In this document: positions 31,839 to 40,235 of the stretch, piece by piece | How the letters are laid out: every line of letters begins with the position of its first letter | Numbering within the stretch: position 1 is the stretch's first letter | Assembly (NCBI GenBank): GCA_001184205.1 | Contig: LBMP01000001.1 | Location: 772,001-836,000 of the forward strand | DNA length: 64,000 bases | Reading direction: 5' to 3' | Origin: Desulfocarbo indianensis | GTDB lineage: Bacteria > Desulfobacterota > Desulfarculia > Desulfarculales > Desulfarculaceae | Translations under genes and position numbers: made by a program | The notes under the pieces: generated by a model | What the model saw: the letters and a program-made list of their open reading frames with translations, nothing else | What the model was told of the DNA's origin: nothing | The model's database searches: none

Positions 31839-32903
31839 ATGCCTCTGCGCGCGGCGGCGAAACTGGCGGGCTGGCTCTGGGCCCTGTGCCTGCTGACGGC
31901 GGGCGCGGCCCTGGCCGCCTGCCCCGGCGAACAGGCGGCGTTTTTGCCCTCCGCCGATTTCACCGGCTCCCTGGCCATTGAAAACGGGGTGGCCTACGTG
32001 GCCGACGGCGGCTATGGCCTGCGCATCCTGGACGTGGGCAATCCGGCCGCGCCCAGGGAACTGGCCGTGTTCCCCTCGGGCCACCGGGCGCGGGACGTGG
32101 CCGTGGTGGGGGCCTACGCCTATCTGGCCGACGGCCGCGCGGGCCTGCGCGTCCTGGACATCTCCAACCCCGGCCAGCCTCGGGAGGTGGGGCGTCTGGC
32201 CTCCTGGGGCGACGCCCAGGGGGTGGCCTCGGACGGTATTTACGTATATCTGGCCGACGGGCCCGGCGGGCTCAGGATCATTGACGTGACCGCGCCCGAA
32301 CAACCCCGCCAACTGGGCAGCCTGCCCAGCCGGCAGGCCTCGCGCGGGCTTTATGTGGACGAAAAAACGGTTTACCTGGCCGATGGCTTCGGCGGCCTGC
32401 GGGCGGTGGACGTATCCGTGCCCGAGGAGCCCAGGGAAAGGGCCTGGCTCGGCAGCCTGGACGAATGCCTGGCGGTGACGGTGCAGGGCGCGCTGGCCTA
32501 TGTGGCCGACGGCGTGGCGGGCCTGCGCATCCTGGATATCAGCGACGTGGACGCCCTGCGCGAGACCGGCCGCCTGGCCAGCCATGATTCCACCCGCCAC
32601 GTTTTCGTGGCGGGCAAGAGGGCCTATGTCAGCGACCGGGCCGGCGGCTACCGGGTGATCGACGTGGAGGATGAATACGATCCCCGCCAGATCGGCGCGC
32701 TCAGCGACGGCTACCTGGGCTACCGCAGCCTGGTGCGGGGCGATTGGGCCTACCTGGCCGCGGGCTACAACGGCCTGGCCGTGCTCAACGTGGCCGGCTG
32801 CACGCCCCCCAAGGAGCAGCAGGAGGCCGGCTATTATTCCGGCGGCTATTTCTGGGCCAGGTGGTCGCCGGCCAGCGGTCTGGTGATGACTCTCTCCTGG
32901 TAG
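31839..32903 (+). CDS. Secreted LVIVD-repeat beta-propeller protein
   Basis: The 354-residue product has a signal peptide (LCLLTAGAALAAC, possibly a lipobox ending in C) and about seven repeats of roughly 42 residues, each like AYVADGxxGLRILDISNPxxPRE. These LVIVD repeats form a beta-propeller, probably extracytoplasmic, used for binding. AAGGAGA sits five bases before the ATG, an excellent ribosome-binding site. The C-terminal 35 residues (YYSGGYFWARW...) leave the repeat. It has its own promoter and is divergent from the riboswitch operon. The binding partner is unknown. Confidence 0.85.
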   Translation: MPLRAAAKLAGWLWALCLLTAGAALAACPGEQAAFLPSADFTGSLAIENGVAYVADGGYGLRILDVGNPAAPRELAVFPSGHRARDVAVVGAYAYLADGRAGLRVLDISNPGQPREVGRLASWGDAQGVASDGIYVYLADGPGGLRIIDVTAPEQPRQLGSLPSRQASRGLYVDEKTVYLADGFGGLRAVDVSVPEEPRERAWLGSLDECLAVTVQGALAYVADGVAGLRILDISDVDALRETGRLASHDSTRHVFVAGKRAYVSDRAGGYRVIDVEDEYDPRQIGALSDGYLGYRSLVRGDWAYLAAGYNGLAVLNVAGCTPPKEQQEAGYYSGGYFWARWSPASGLVMTLSW

Positions 32904-33188
32904 GCCGGGTCCCGCCCAAGAGGCGGAGCGCCCGCCGGCCCGCTGACGGAGGAAGCTCCGGTTCAACCTCCCAGCCAAAAGGGGCGGAGCGCGTGGCATG
33001 CTCAGCAGGTGAGCGTCCCGCCGGCTTTCTTTATTTTGCCATAGAGGAATTTCAGGTTGGAAAGGGCGGCCGGGCGTCTTCAGCCACGCCGGGGATGGCC
33101 AGGCGCTTGCCTCTGGCCGCCGGCGCCCCCCCTCGCCCAGGGTGAAGACCTTGGCTTTCTCGTCATGAAGGGGCAAGCCAGCGCAAAG
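32904..33188. other. Intergenic, no supported gene
   Basis: GC-rich with small hairpins such as GGCGG-AGCGC-CCGCC just after the LVIVD gene. A minus-strand frame here encodes only low-complexity residues and lacks a ribosome-binding site, so I do not call it. Confidence 0.4.
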
Positions 33189-33222
33189 AAGCGGCCGCGG
33201 GTGATCTCACCCGCGGCCGCTT
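33189..33222. terminator. Perfect 16-bp palindromic hairpin, likely bidirectional terminator
   Basis: AAGCGGCCGCGGGTGA and its exact complement are separated by TC. It lies 28 bases after the stop of the C-GCAxxG-C-C gene on the minus strand and could also stop transcripts from the LVIVD gene. T-runs on either side are short. Confidence 0.65.
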
Positions 33223-33250
33223 GATTATCTATTTTGATTGTTTGATTAAA

Positions 33251-33793
33251 TCAGGATGCGCCCACCAGCTTTTTGACCCCGGCGGCCAGGCGGCTGGTGC
33301 GTTTGCGCAGGAAATCCCAATCCGCCTTTTTAGCCAGTTCCGGTTTGGCCTCCAGGATTATCTGGGCCGCCTGGGCCGCGGCCTCGCCGGTGATGCCGGT
33401 GCATTGGGCGAAGTGGGCCTTGGGGTCGTGCTTAACCTTCTTGCTGAGCACCCGGCAACAGGTGGACCCGAAATGCCCCTTGAACTGGTCGTGCATCTCA
33501 CGGGCGGGCGGCGCCATCTTGCGCCAGGGCAGCTTGCCCCCCAGAAACAGGCCCACCGCCACCTGGGCGCCGGAAAGCGCCCCGCAGGAACAGCCCGCGC
33601 CGCCCATGCCCTCGGGCAGGGCCGCGGCCACCGCCTTGGCCTGCTGGTGGCTGAGCCCGCCGCCCAGGGCGTGGTTCAGGGTCACCAGCACCGCCGGGGC
33701 GCAGAGCAGGGCGCCGCTCTCAAAGAGGTTGGCCGCCTTGTCCCGGATGGCCTCCAGGAGTTCGGCGTGCTTTGGCGCGGGGCTGGGCAGCAA
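33251..33793 (-). CDS. C-GCAxxG-C-C family redox protein
   Basis: The 180-residue protein shows the family's cysteine pattern: ALLCAPAVLVTLNHALGGG, then GMGGAGCSCGALSGAQVAVGL, and later FGSTCCRVLSKK and HFAQCTGITGE. Such proteins are found with molybdenum/tungsten, selenium or sulfur metabolism and carry redox cysteines. The TTG at 33793 lies two bases after the rhodanese stop with GGAGG ten bases upstream, within the rhodanese end; no ATG is available nearby. Third gene of an operon with MauE-like and rhodanese genes. Confidence 0.78.
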   Translation of the reverse strand: MLPSPAPKHAELLEAIRDKAANLFESGALLCAPAVLVTLNHALGGGLSHQQAKAVAAALPEGMGGAGCSCGALSGAQVAVGLFLGGKLPWRKMAPPAREMHDQFKGHFGSTCCRVLSKKVKHDPKAHFAQCTGITGEAAAQAAQIILEAKPELAKKADWDFLRKRTSRLAAGVKKLVGAS

Positions 33794-33795
33794 GG

Positions 33796-34332
33796 CTACT
33801 TGACCTCCGCGGCCTCGTAGCCGGCGCCCTTCCAGGCGAAGATGCCGCCGGGGTAGCGGTAGACGTTCTTGTAGCCCAGCTTCTTGGCCCACCAGGCGCC
33901 GTTGTGGCTGCGGGTGCATTTCACGAAACCGCAGTACACCACGATGGTCTTGTCCTTGTCCGGGCCCAGGAGCTTTTCGAAGTCGGCCTGGGTCTTGCCG
34001 GCGGTCTCCTTGGTGTTCCATTCCGGCATGTCGGGAATGGGGAAGAGGAACTGCACCGCGCCGGGCACGTGGGCCTTCTTGTAGCTGTCCTCATAGGGCA
34101 TGGTGTCCACGATCACCATGGGTTTTTTCTCGTCGATCCATTTTTTCAGCTCGGTGACGCCCACCAGCTTGTAATCGCCGCGCTCGGCTTCGCCGAAGAG
34201 CTTGAGGCAGGTCTTTTCCTTTTCCACCTCTTCTTCGAACTTGCTGCCGAACAAGGCCCAGGAAGGGGCCGCCAGGGCCAGCACCATTGCCGCCGCCAGG
34301 GCCAATACCATGATCTTGTTGACTCTCTTCAT
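33796..34332 (-). CDS. Exported rhodanese-like sulfurtransferase
   Basis: A 178-residue protein with a signal peptide (MVLALAAAMVLALAAPSWA) and a rhodanese fold (PMVIVDTMPYEDSYKKAHVPGA, active loop VVYCGFVKCTRSHNGAWWAK, PGGIFAWKGAGY). The catalytic Cys is in VYCG. AAGGAGG precedes the ATG. Exported location and neighbours suggest sulfane-sulfur handling in the periplasm: the MauE-like protein upstream probably supplies electrons or disulfides. Confidence 0.85.
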   Translation of the reverse strand: MKRVNKIMVLALAAAMVLALAAPSWALFGSKFEEEVEKEKTCLKLFGEAERGDYKLVGVTELKKWIDEKKPMVIVDTMPYEDSYKKAHVPGAVQFLFPIPDMPEWNTKETAGKTQADFEKLLGPDKDKTIVVYCGFVKCTRSHNGAWWAKKLGYKNVYRYPGGIFAWKGAGYEAAEVK

Positions 34333-34334
34333 TC

Positions 34335-34841
34335 CTAACCCCTCCTTAGCTGCAGAATGCGTTTCGCTTGGCCGAACTTGGGAGGGTCTTGCTTCTCCCA
34401 ACCCCCGCGCCGGCGCCACCAATACATGTAAACAACTCCGGCTAGCATGATAAGGTCCCGGTTCAGGGAGCTTTTCAAGCTGGAAAAGGCTTCGGCCTCG
34501 GGATCGCCCGGGCCGTAACAACCGCAATCGATATCCAGGCCCAGCCACAGGCCATAAGCCAGGATAAAGCTGAACATGACCAGGAGCCCGGTGATCACCG
34601 CCAGGCAGCCCCGCGTGTCCAGAATGAGGCCCACCGCCGCGGCCAGCTCCAAGATCGGCAGGCCCAAGGCCGCCAGACCCACCAGAGGCTTGGGCAGCAG
34701 GCCGAAGCCGTCGATGGTCACGGCGAAAACCTCGGGGTCCATGAGCTTCACGACGGCGGCCCAGATGAACAGCGCGCCCAGGGTGACCCGCACCAGACGG
34801 TAGCTCCAGATCGAAACCAACGCTTGCGAAATCACCCGCAT
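34335..34841 (-). CDS. MauE/DoxX-family redox membrane protein
   Basis: A 168-residue protein with four hydrophobic helices (VRVTLGALFIWAAVVKLMDP, ALGLPILELAAAVGLIL, ITGLLVMFSFILAYGLWLGL, and a C-terminal MLAGVVYMYWW). The GLDIDCGCYGPGD loop holds a CxC pair typical of MauE-like thiol-redox membrane proteins. It is the first gene of the operon with the rhodanese and C-GCAxxG-C-C genes. Confidence 0.75.
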   Translation of the reverse strand: MRVISQALVSIWSYRLVRVTLGALFIWAAVVKLMDPEVFAVTIDGFGLLPKPLVGLAALGLPILELAAAVGLILDTRGCLAVITGLLVMFSFILAYGLWLGLDIDCGCYGPGDPEAEAFSSLKSSLNRDLIMLAGVVYMYWWRRRGGWEKQDPPKFGQAKRILQLRRG

Positions 34842-34891
34842 GGCATCCCCAGAAAAAGCATAAGACTTGCTTGGAGTTAACTATCCTAAGC

Positions 34892-34921
34892 TATCTACAG
34901 GCTTGAGACTGGCGAGTCCAA
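34892..34921 (-). promoter_or_regulatory. Possible promoter of the MauE-rhodanese operon
   Basis: On the minus strand TTGGAC and TAGATA are separated by 18 bases, about 50 bases before the MauE start. The -35 is 4 of 6 to consensus, so this is tentative. Confidence 0.35.
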
Positions 34922-34973
34922 TATTTAATATCGATAGCGGAGAGGCTTAAGAATAGAAAAAGCCGATGGTTGG

Positions 34974-37556
34974 CTAGGCCTGGGCGTGGGTTTTCATGAA
35001 TTCGTCCACGTACCAATCCATCACCGTGTCGGAGAACATGAGCATGTCCATCTGCCGGGTGGTGACCATGAGCTTGCCCAGGAGGGCCAGCTTTTCCTCG
35101 AAAAGGCGGCAAGGCCCCTTGTCCAGGCGGGCGAAGAGGTGGTCTTCCTTGATCTCCACCCGGAAGCCCAGCTTTTGCAGCACCTTGCCGATGTAGCGCG
35201 CCCGGCGGTTGCGGCGCGGGGAATCCGCGCCGCCGCCCTTGAACATGAAACGGATGTAGTTGTCGTTGTCGTGGCGGGAGCAAAAGGTATCCAGGGTGGA
35301 GAAGTGGAAGCCGAGCCGTGAGGAAAAATTCAAGTAATCCTTGGATATTATGGCGTAGTTGTGCCGCATGACCTTGCTGGAGTCCGGCCCTCCCAGGCTG
35401 GCGGCCACGTGCTGGGCCTCGGCCGGGCCGGGGCCGCGCCATTGGGTGGAGATCATGCCGTGCAAAAGCGCGTTCATGGGCGTCGACGTCACGTCCTTGG
35501 GCAGCACCTCGCCGTTGCGGGGCCTGCGCTTGACGCCGCCGCCCAGGTCTATGAGAAACATCTCCAGGGGCAGGCCGGCCGAAAGGCGCAGGGCCTCGCC
35601 GTCCCCGGTCTTAAGCTCGTGCTGATCGCCGCGCTGCTCGGCGTAGCGGAACATCTCCCGGATGACCATCTCGTGGGCGTAGCGGGTCACGTCGTGCAGG
35701 GTCCGGCAGCCTGCGGGCGCGAAATCCGGCTGGCGGGGGTCGGTGAGGTTCAGGGGGGCCAGGAGCTTGAGGCAGCTTTCCAGAAGCTCCACCGCCGAGG
35801 TCTCCGAAAGCGCCACCAGGCGCTTGCGGTAGCGCCGCACCAGGGGCTCCACCACTCCCTGGTAGACCGTGCAGCTTTCGGCGTCCAGGGTGACCTCCTG
35901 TCCCTCCTTTAATATGCGGCAGGCGTTTTTCAGGTTGAACACCGCCGGCACCCCCCGCTCCCGGCTCACGGCGGCCAGATGGCTGGCCCGGCCGCCCACC
36001 TCGGTTATCACCGCGGTCACCTTGTCCAGGTAGAGGGCGTATTCCGGCAGGCTGGAGGGAGCCACCAGAACGCTTCCCTCCTTGAGCCGCTCCAGATCGG
36101 CCTCCCCGGCCACGATAACCACCTTTCCGGCCGCCACCCCGGCCGAAACCGTGACTCCGTCCCGGGCCAGCACCCGGGCGCCTTCCACCAGGTGCTCCTT
36201 CTGCTCGGGGGAGAGCCGCTTGGCCACGATGCGCAGGGGCCGCACCTGCAGGAGCTGGATATCGCCCTCCGGCCCCACCGCCCATTCCACGTCCACCGGC
36301 TTGCCGTAGTGCTTTTCCAGGCGCAGGCCATGGGCGCAAAGCCCCTGGATCTGCTCATGGCTGAGATAGGCCCGCTCGATTTCCGGCTCGGGCAGGGGCT
36401 TCTGGGCGATGCCGCCCTGGGGGCTGCAGACGATCATGGTGGCCTGGGGCGAAAGCTCCTCCTTGAGCACGGTGAGTTCGAAATCCTTGCGCACCAGGTA
36501 GAGGCTGGAGCGCACCTGGCCGCCCACCGCCCAGGCGCCCAGGCCCCGCACCGCGGCCACCATCATCACGCCCGCGTCGGGGTCGTTGGGATTGGTGGTG
36601 TACATCACCCCGGAAACCTGGGCCTGCACCATGCGCATGACGCCCACGCCCATGGCCATCTCGGTGAGCTTCTGGCCCCGGCCGTGGGCCTGCTGCAGGA
36701 TGGCGGCGTTGAACTGGCTGGCGATGATGCGCTTGTAGTGGCGCTCCAGATCCGGGGCCATGACGTTAAGCGAGGTGTCGTATTGGCCGGCCAGGCCCAG
36801 GTGGCCGTCCTCCAAGAGGGCCGAGGAGCGCAGGGCCACCCCGCAGGGCCGCCCGGAGCCTTTTTGCAGCTTTTCATAGGCCTCTTGCAGGCTGCGGCTG
36901 AGTTCGGCGGGAAGGGGGCTTCTCAGCACGAACTCCTTGATCTCCTCGCTGGCCCAATAAAGATCGGCGGTCTCCCCCATGTCGGCGCTGATCATGATGC
37001 GCCCCACCATTTCCCACAGCTGGTTGGCGCGCATGAATTCCTGGAAGGCGTAGGTGGTGACCGCGAATCCCTCGGGCACCGGCAGGCCCAGCCGGTTCTG
37101 CATCTCGCCCAGGTGGGCCGCCTTGCTGCCCACCAGGGTGTCGTCGGCCGCGCTCAATTGGGAAAAGGGGACCACCCAGCGGCCCTGGGGAATGGTGCGC
37201 CGCCGGGCCAAAATGGCGCGGACCTGATCCGAAATGGCGTCCTGGGCCTGCAAGAGCTTGGCGTAGCTGCCCGGGCTCATGGCGTCCAGATGCACCACCA
37301 TGGCCTCCACCGAGTCCATGATGTCTTCCACGCTCTGGTACACGTAGTCCATGTCAAAGGACGATTCGCCCCGCAGCTTGCTCTGCAGGTCGCTCATGAT
37401 CTCCAGGGACTTCTCGTTGTGCTCCAGGACCTTGGTGAAAAGGGTGTAACGCTGGCTGAAGGCGCAGGAAGCCCCCTCGCCCGCGGGTTCCGCGCCCGCG
37501 GGGAGGGGGCTGGCTTGGGTTTCGCCTTTGGCGGCCGGCTTTCCGGGCTTGGTCAT
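34974..37556 (-). CDS. PEP/pyruvate-binding protein (PEP-synthase-like, no TIM barrel)
   Basis: An 860-residue protein. After a helical N-terminus, residues about 130-460 form the ATP-grasp PPDK_N domain (GSKAAHLGEMQNRLGLPVPEGFAVTTYAF, VALRSSALLEDG, YTTNPNDPDAGVMMVAAVRGLG, VDVEWAVGPEGDIQLLQVRP). Residues about 480-570 are the swivelling phosphohistidine domain with His in GGRASHLAAVSRERGVP. The catalytic TIM barrel of true PEP synthase is missing; instead 290 residues of a different C-terminal domain follow. It may phosphorylate a different acceptor or act as a phosphotransfer regulator. It follows SLC13 and CBS genes in one operon. Confidence 0.8.
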   Translation of the reverse strand: MTKPGKPAAKGETQASPLPAGAEPAGEGASCAFSQRYTLFTKVLEHNEKSLEIMSDLQSKLRGESSFDMDYVYQSVEDIMDSVEAMVVHLDAMSPGSYAKLLQAQDAISDQVRAILARRRTIPQGRWVVPFSQLSAADDTLVGSKAAHLGEMQNRLGLPVPEGFAVTTYAFQEFMRANQLWEMVGRIMISADMGETADLYWASEEIKEFVLRSPLPAELSRSLQEAYEKLQKGSGRPCGVALRSSALLEDGHLGLAGQYDTSLNVMAPDLERHYKRIIASQFNAAILQQAHGRGQKLTEMAMGVGVMRMVQAQVSGVMYTTNPNDPDAGVMMVAAVRGLGAWAVGGQVRSSLYLVRKDFELTVLKEELSPQATMIVCSPQGGIAQKPLPEPEIERAYLSHEQIQGLCAHGLRLEKHYGKPVDVEWAVGPEGDIQLLQVRPLRIVAKRLSPEQKEHLVEGARVLARDGVTVSAGVAAGKVVIVAGEADLERLKEGSVLVAPSSLPEYALYLDKVTAVITEVGGRASHLAAVSRERGVPAVFNLKNACRILKEGQEVTLDAESCTVYQGVVEPLVRRYRKRLVALSETSAVELLESCLKLLAPLNLTDPRQPDFAPAGCRTLHDVTRYAHEMVIREMFRYAEQRGDQHELKTGDGEALRLSAGLPLEMFLIDLGGGVKRRPRNGEVLPKDVTSTPMNALLHGMISTQWRGPGPAEAQHVAASLGGPDSSKVMRHNYAIISKDYLNFSSRLGFHFSTLDTFCSRHDNDNYIRFMFKGGGADSPRRNRRARYIGKVLQKLGFRVEIKEDHLFARLDKGPCRLFEEKLALLGKLMVTTRQMDMLMFSDTVMDWYVDEFMKTHAQA

Positions 37557-37592
37557 GGCTAAAGCATACCAGTAAGCTCGGCCGGGGTCCGC

Positions 37593-38087
37593 TCAGGCCC
37601 CCAGCAGGGATAGGCCCAGCTCGAAAAACACGTCTTGCAGGCGCACCACGCCCGCCACTTTTTCGCCGTCCATCACCGGCAAAAGACCCAGCCTCTCGCT
37701 GATCATCACGTGGGAGGCGGCCAGCAGGCCGTCGCCGCTTTTCACCGTGGCGCGCACCGGGCTCATGAATTCGCTGATGGGCTTGGCCAGCTGCTCCTGG
37801 CTGGGCTGGTTGAACAGGTCCTTCCAATCCACCTTGTAGCCCTCGGCCAGGCTTTCCGAAAAGCGGGGCTCGATGCCCTTCAGGATGTTGCGCTGGGTGA
37901 GGATGCCCTTCAGGCGGTAGGCCTCGTCGAACACCAGCACCGTGCGGCGGCGTTCGCCGGGGGCCATGTCCTTCTGGGCCAGGGTGAGCTGCACCACCGC
38001 CTCCTTGAGGCTGGCCCAATAGGGCATATGGGGGTACTGGGACAAGGGGATCACGAGATCTTTCAGCTTTTTTTCGCTCATTGCCAT
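37593..38087 (-). CDS. CBS-domain pair protein
   Basis: The 164-residue protein consists of two CBS motifs: about 10-75 (LVFDEAYRLKGILTQRNILKGI) and 100-160 (VKSGDGLLAASHVMISERLGLLPVMDGEKVAGVVRLQDVFF). CBS pairs bind adenine nucleotides and regulate partners. It lies between an SLC13-type transporter and a PEP-synthase-like protein, so it could tune one of them to energy state. GGGAGAGG is close upstream of the ATG. Confidence 0.85.
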   Translation of the reverse strand: MAMSEKKLKDLVIPLSQYPHMPYWASLKEAVVQLTLAQKDMAPGERRRTVLVFDEAYRLKGILTQRNILKGIEPRFSESLAEGYKVDWKDLFNQPSQEQLAKPISEFMSPVRATVKSGDGLLAASHVMISERLGLLPVMDGEKVAGVVRLQDVFFELGLSLLGA

Positions 38088-38184
38088 GCGGCCTCTCCCA
38101 AGGTGGCGGCCGGGGTCCGGCCGTTTGCCTTAAATTATAACCAAGCGTTCCCTTCGATCCCAAGGGGGCAGTCGCGTTTAAATC

Positions 38185-39702
38185 CTACTTGGTCAGGATC
38201 GGCATGCCCAAAAGCGGCCAGACCACCAGGATGGTTATGGTCAACACCGCCATCAGGATGATGTTGGCCAGCCAGCCGTAGGTGAAGAACTGCCCGGTGG
38301 TGAACTGCCTGGATTCATAGGCGATGGCGTTGGGCGCCGCGCCGATGAGCAGGTTGAAGGGCATGCCCGCGGTGACCAGCGAGGAGAACAGGATCACCTG
38401 GGGGCTGACGCCCAGGTAATTGCCCATGATGAGCGCCACGGGCAGACAAATGGCGATGGCCGCCACGTTCATTATGAAGTTGGTCAACATGAGCACCAGG
38501 AAGGCGATGGACAACAGGAAGACCAGCCAGGGCGCGGCCTTGAACATGCTGAGCCAATGCACGGCTATCCACTGGGCCGCCCCGGTCTGGATCAGGCAGT
38601 AGCCGATGCTCATGGCGCCGCCGAAGAGCAGGACGATGTTCCAGGGAATCTCCTCCAGGTCGTTGACGTTCAACACGCCGCCCAGGAAGAAGAGCATGGT
38701 GGAGACCAGGATGATGCCCGGCCGGCTCACCGTGGCCAGGGCCGGGACGAAGCTCTTGGCCATGAACAGGCCCACCACCATCAGGGTGACGGCCAGCACG
38801 TACCACTCTTTTTTGCTCATGGAGCCCTGCTGGGACGAAAGCCGCCCCACCCGCTCGCGCAGGTTTTCGATGCGGCTCTTTTCGGGCTTGAAGATCAGCA
38901 TGATCAGCCCCCAGAGCAGAAACACCATCACCCAGCCCACGGGCAGCATGTATTTGGACAGCTCGAAAAAGGCCACGTCCAGGCCGGTGGCTTCCTTGTA
39001 GAAGCCCACCGCGGCCACGCCGCGGGCCGCGCCCAGGAAGGTGCAGATGGAGCCCGCCCCGGCCACCCAGGCCATGCCGATGAACAGGGCCTTGCCGAAC
39101 TTGGTGGGCTCGTCCCTGTCGGTATAGAGCTGATGGATGGCCACCAGAAGCGGGAACATGGCCGCCGCCACCGCGGTGTGGGCCATGAAATGGGTCATGA
39201 AGGCGATGCACACGAAAACGCCCAGGAGAATCATGCTGGTGCGCTCGCCCACGATCTGCAGGATTCTATAGGCCAGCCTTTGGGTGAGCCCGCTCTTGGT
39301 GAAGGCCATGCCCAAAACCACCGAGCCGAAGATGAACCACACCGCCGGCGACAGGAAGTCCTTCAGGGCGTCGTCCGGGTTGCGGATGGAGAACAGCGCC
39401 TGCATCACGCCGATCATGATGGAGACCACGCCGATGGGCACCACCTCGAAAACCCACCAAAGCCCGGCCAGGAGGAACAGGCCCATGGCCATCTGGCCCT
39501 GCTTGCTCAGGGTGAAATGCTTGCCCGCCGTGTCCACCGCATCGGGAAACTGGTCGATGTTGTAGAACAGGGCGAAGATGCCCAGGCCCACGGCCACGAA
39601 GATCCACTTCCGCCAATTGAAGGGCTTTTTTTCCGGAGCAAGAGAGATGTCGTCGGGCATGGGGGGAAGGCCCCCGGCGCTTTGGCTTTTGTTTGCGGTC
39701 AT
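38185..39702 (-). CDS. SLC13/DASS-family anion:Na+ symporter
   Basis: A 505-residue transporter with about 12 hydrophobic segments. Features include the N-terminal scaffold (WWVFEVVPIGVVSIMIGVMQ), FMAHTAVAAAMFPLLVAIH with a SNT-like TxAxA region, and the C-terminal VLMLTNFIMNVAAIAICLPVALIMG substrate/Na+ motif followed by GMPFNLLIGAAPNAIAY. Substrates in this family are sulfate or C4-dicarboxylates; which applies here is unknown. First gene of an operon with the CBS and PEP-synthase-like genes, possibly a carboxylate uptake/activation unit. Confidence 0.85.
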   Translation of the reverse strand: MTANKSQSAGGLPPMPDDISLAPEKKPFNWRKWIFVAVGLGIFALFYNIDQFPDAVDTAGKHFTLSKQGQMAMGLFLLAGLWWVFEVVPIGVVSIMIGVMQALFSIRNPDDALKDFLSPAVWFIFGSVVLGMAFTKSGLTQRLAYRILQIVGERTSMILLGVFVCIAFMTHFMAHTAVAAAMFPLLVAIHQLYTDRDEPTKFGKALFIGMAWVAGAGSICTFLGAARGVAAVGFYKEATGLDVAFFELSKYMLPVGWVMVFLLWGLIMLIFKPEKSRIENLRERVGRLSSQQGSMSKKEWYVLAVTLMVVGLFMAKSFVPALATVSRPGIILVSTMLFFLGGVLNVNDLEEIPWNIVLLFGGAMSIGYCLIQTGAAQWIAVHWLSMFKAAPWLVFLLSIAFLVLMLTNFIMNVAAIAICLPVALIMGNYLGVSPQVILFSSLVTAGMPFNLLIGAAPNAIAYESRQFTTGQFFTYGWLANIILMAVLTITILVVWPLLGMPILTK

Positions 39703-40235
39703 GCTAAGCGTCCTCCCTCGGCGCTGGGTGCTGACTGGTCAGCCTCATAGGGCCCGCGGCCGGCGGGTCTCCAGGGGAGATTCATTCACATCGGGCGGAA
39801 AATCACCCGCCGGCCCCGGCCGCCCAGCGGCCAGAAGCCCTATTTGAATCAACTTGTTCGGCGCGCTCGGCGCTAAGGATTACCGGCCGGGACCATTCGC
39901 TCCGCCCCGCCGGCCAATCGCTCAATGGGTTATCCGCCCATTTAAGGATTAGGGCAGCCTACGATAAAAAGCGATATTGTGCAAGAGCGCACTTGCCGGT
40001 TGCGCCGTAGCGCCGCCGGCCCGCCTCCCCCGCCGCGCTCCCCGACACCGATTTTTCGCGATTCAGTAACCTAATCGCCACGTAAGGCGTGAAGATGTCT
40101 GTTAATCTACTGGCGGAGCGGGAAGTGGCTAGGACTTAAGCTAGAGGCCGTTTTCGTGGTGGGGCCCAAACGACGGGCGGCTGAAACAAATGGAGGCTAG
40201 TTGGCCGTTTTTCGGCTGCCCAGATGAGGACCGCC
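39703..40235. other. Divergent intergenic region, no gene
   Basis: A 533-base stretch between the SLC13 gene (minus) and the unknown operon (plus). It is AT-richer near 39940-40130 and holds a small inverted repeat GCAAG-N6-CTTGC (about 39979-39995). Promoters for both sides should be here but no consensus pair stands out. No coding sequence supported. Confidence 0.45.

Noticed and set aside
31511-31978. Minus-strand coding frame over the riboswitch
   Set aside because: Sequence is explained by conserved aptamer elements; the frame has no protein-like features.
31806-33176. Minus-strand frame of 456 codons opposite the LVIVD gene
   Set aside because: The plus-strand reading has a signal peptide, clear LVIVD repeats, promoter and ribosome-binding site; the minus frame has none.
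33018-33176. Minus-strand small protein before the LVIVD gene end
   Set aside because: No ribosome-binding site, no family, low-complexity composition.
39979-39995. GCAAG-N6-CTTGC as an operator
   Set aside because: Too short and not clearly placed relative to a promoter; could be chance at this length.
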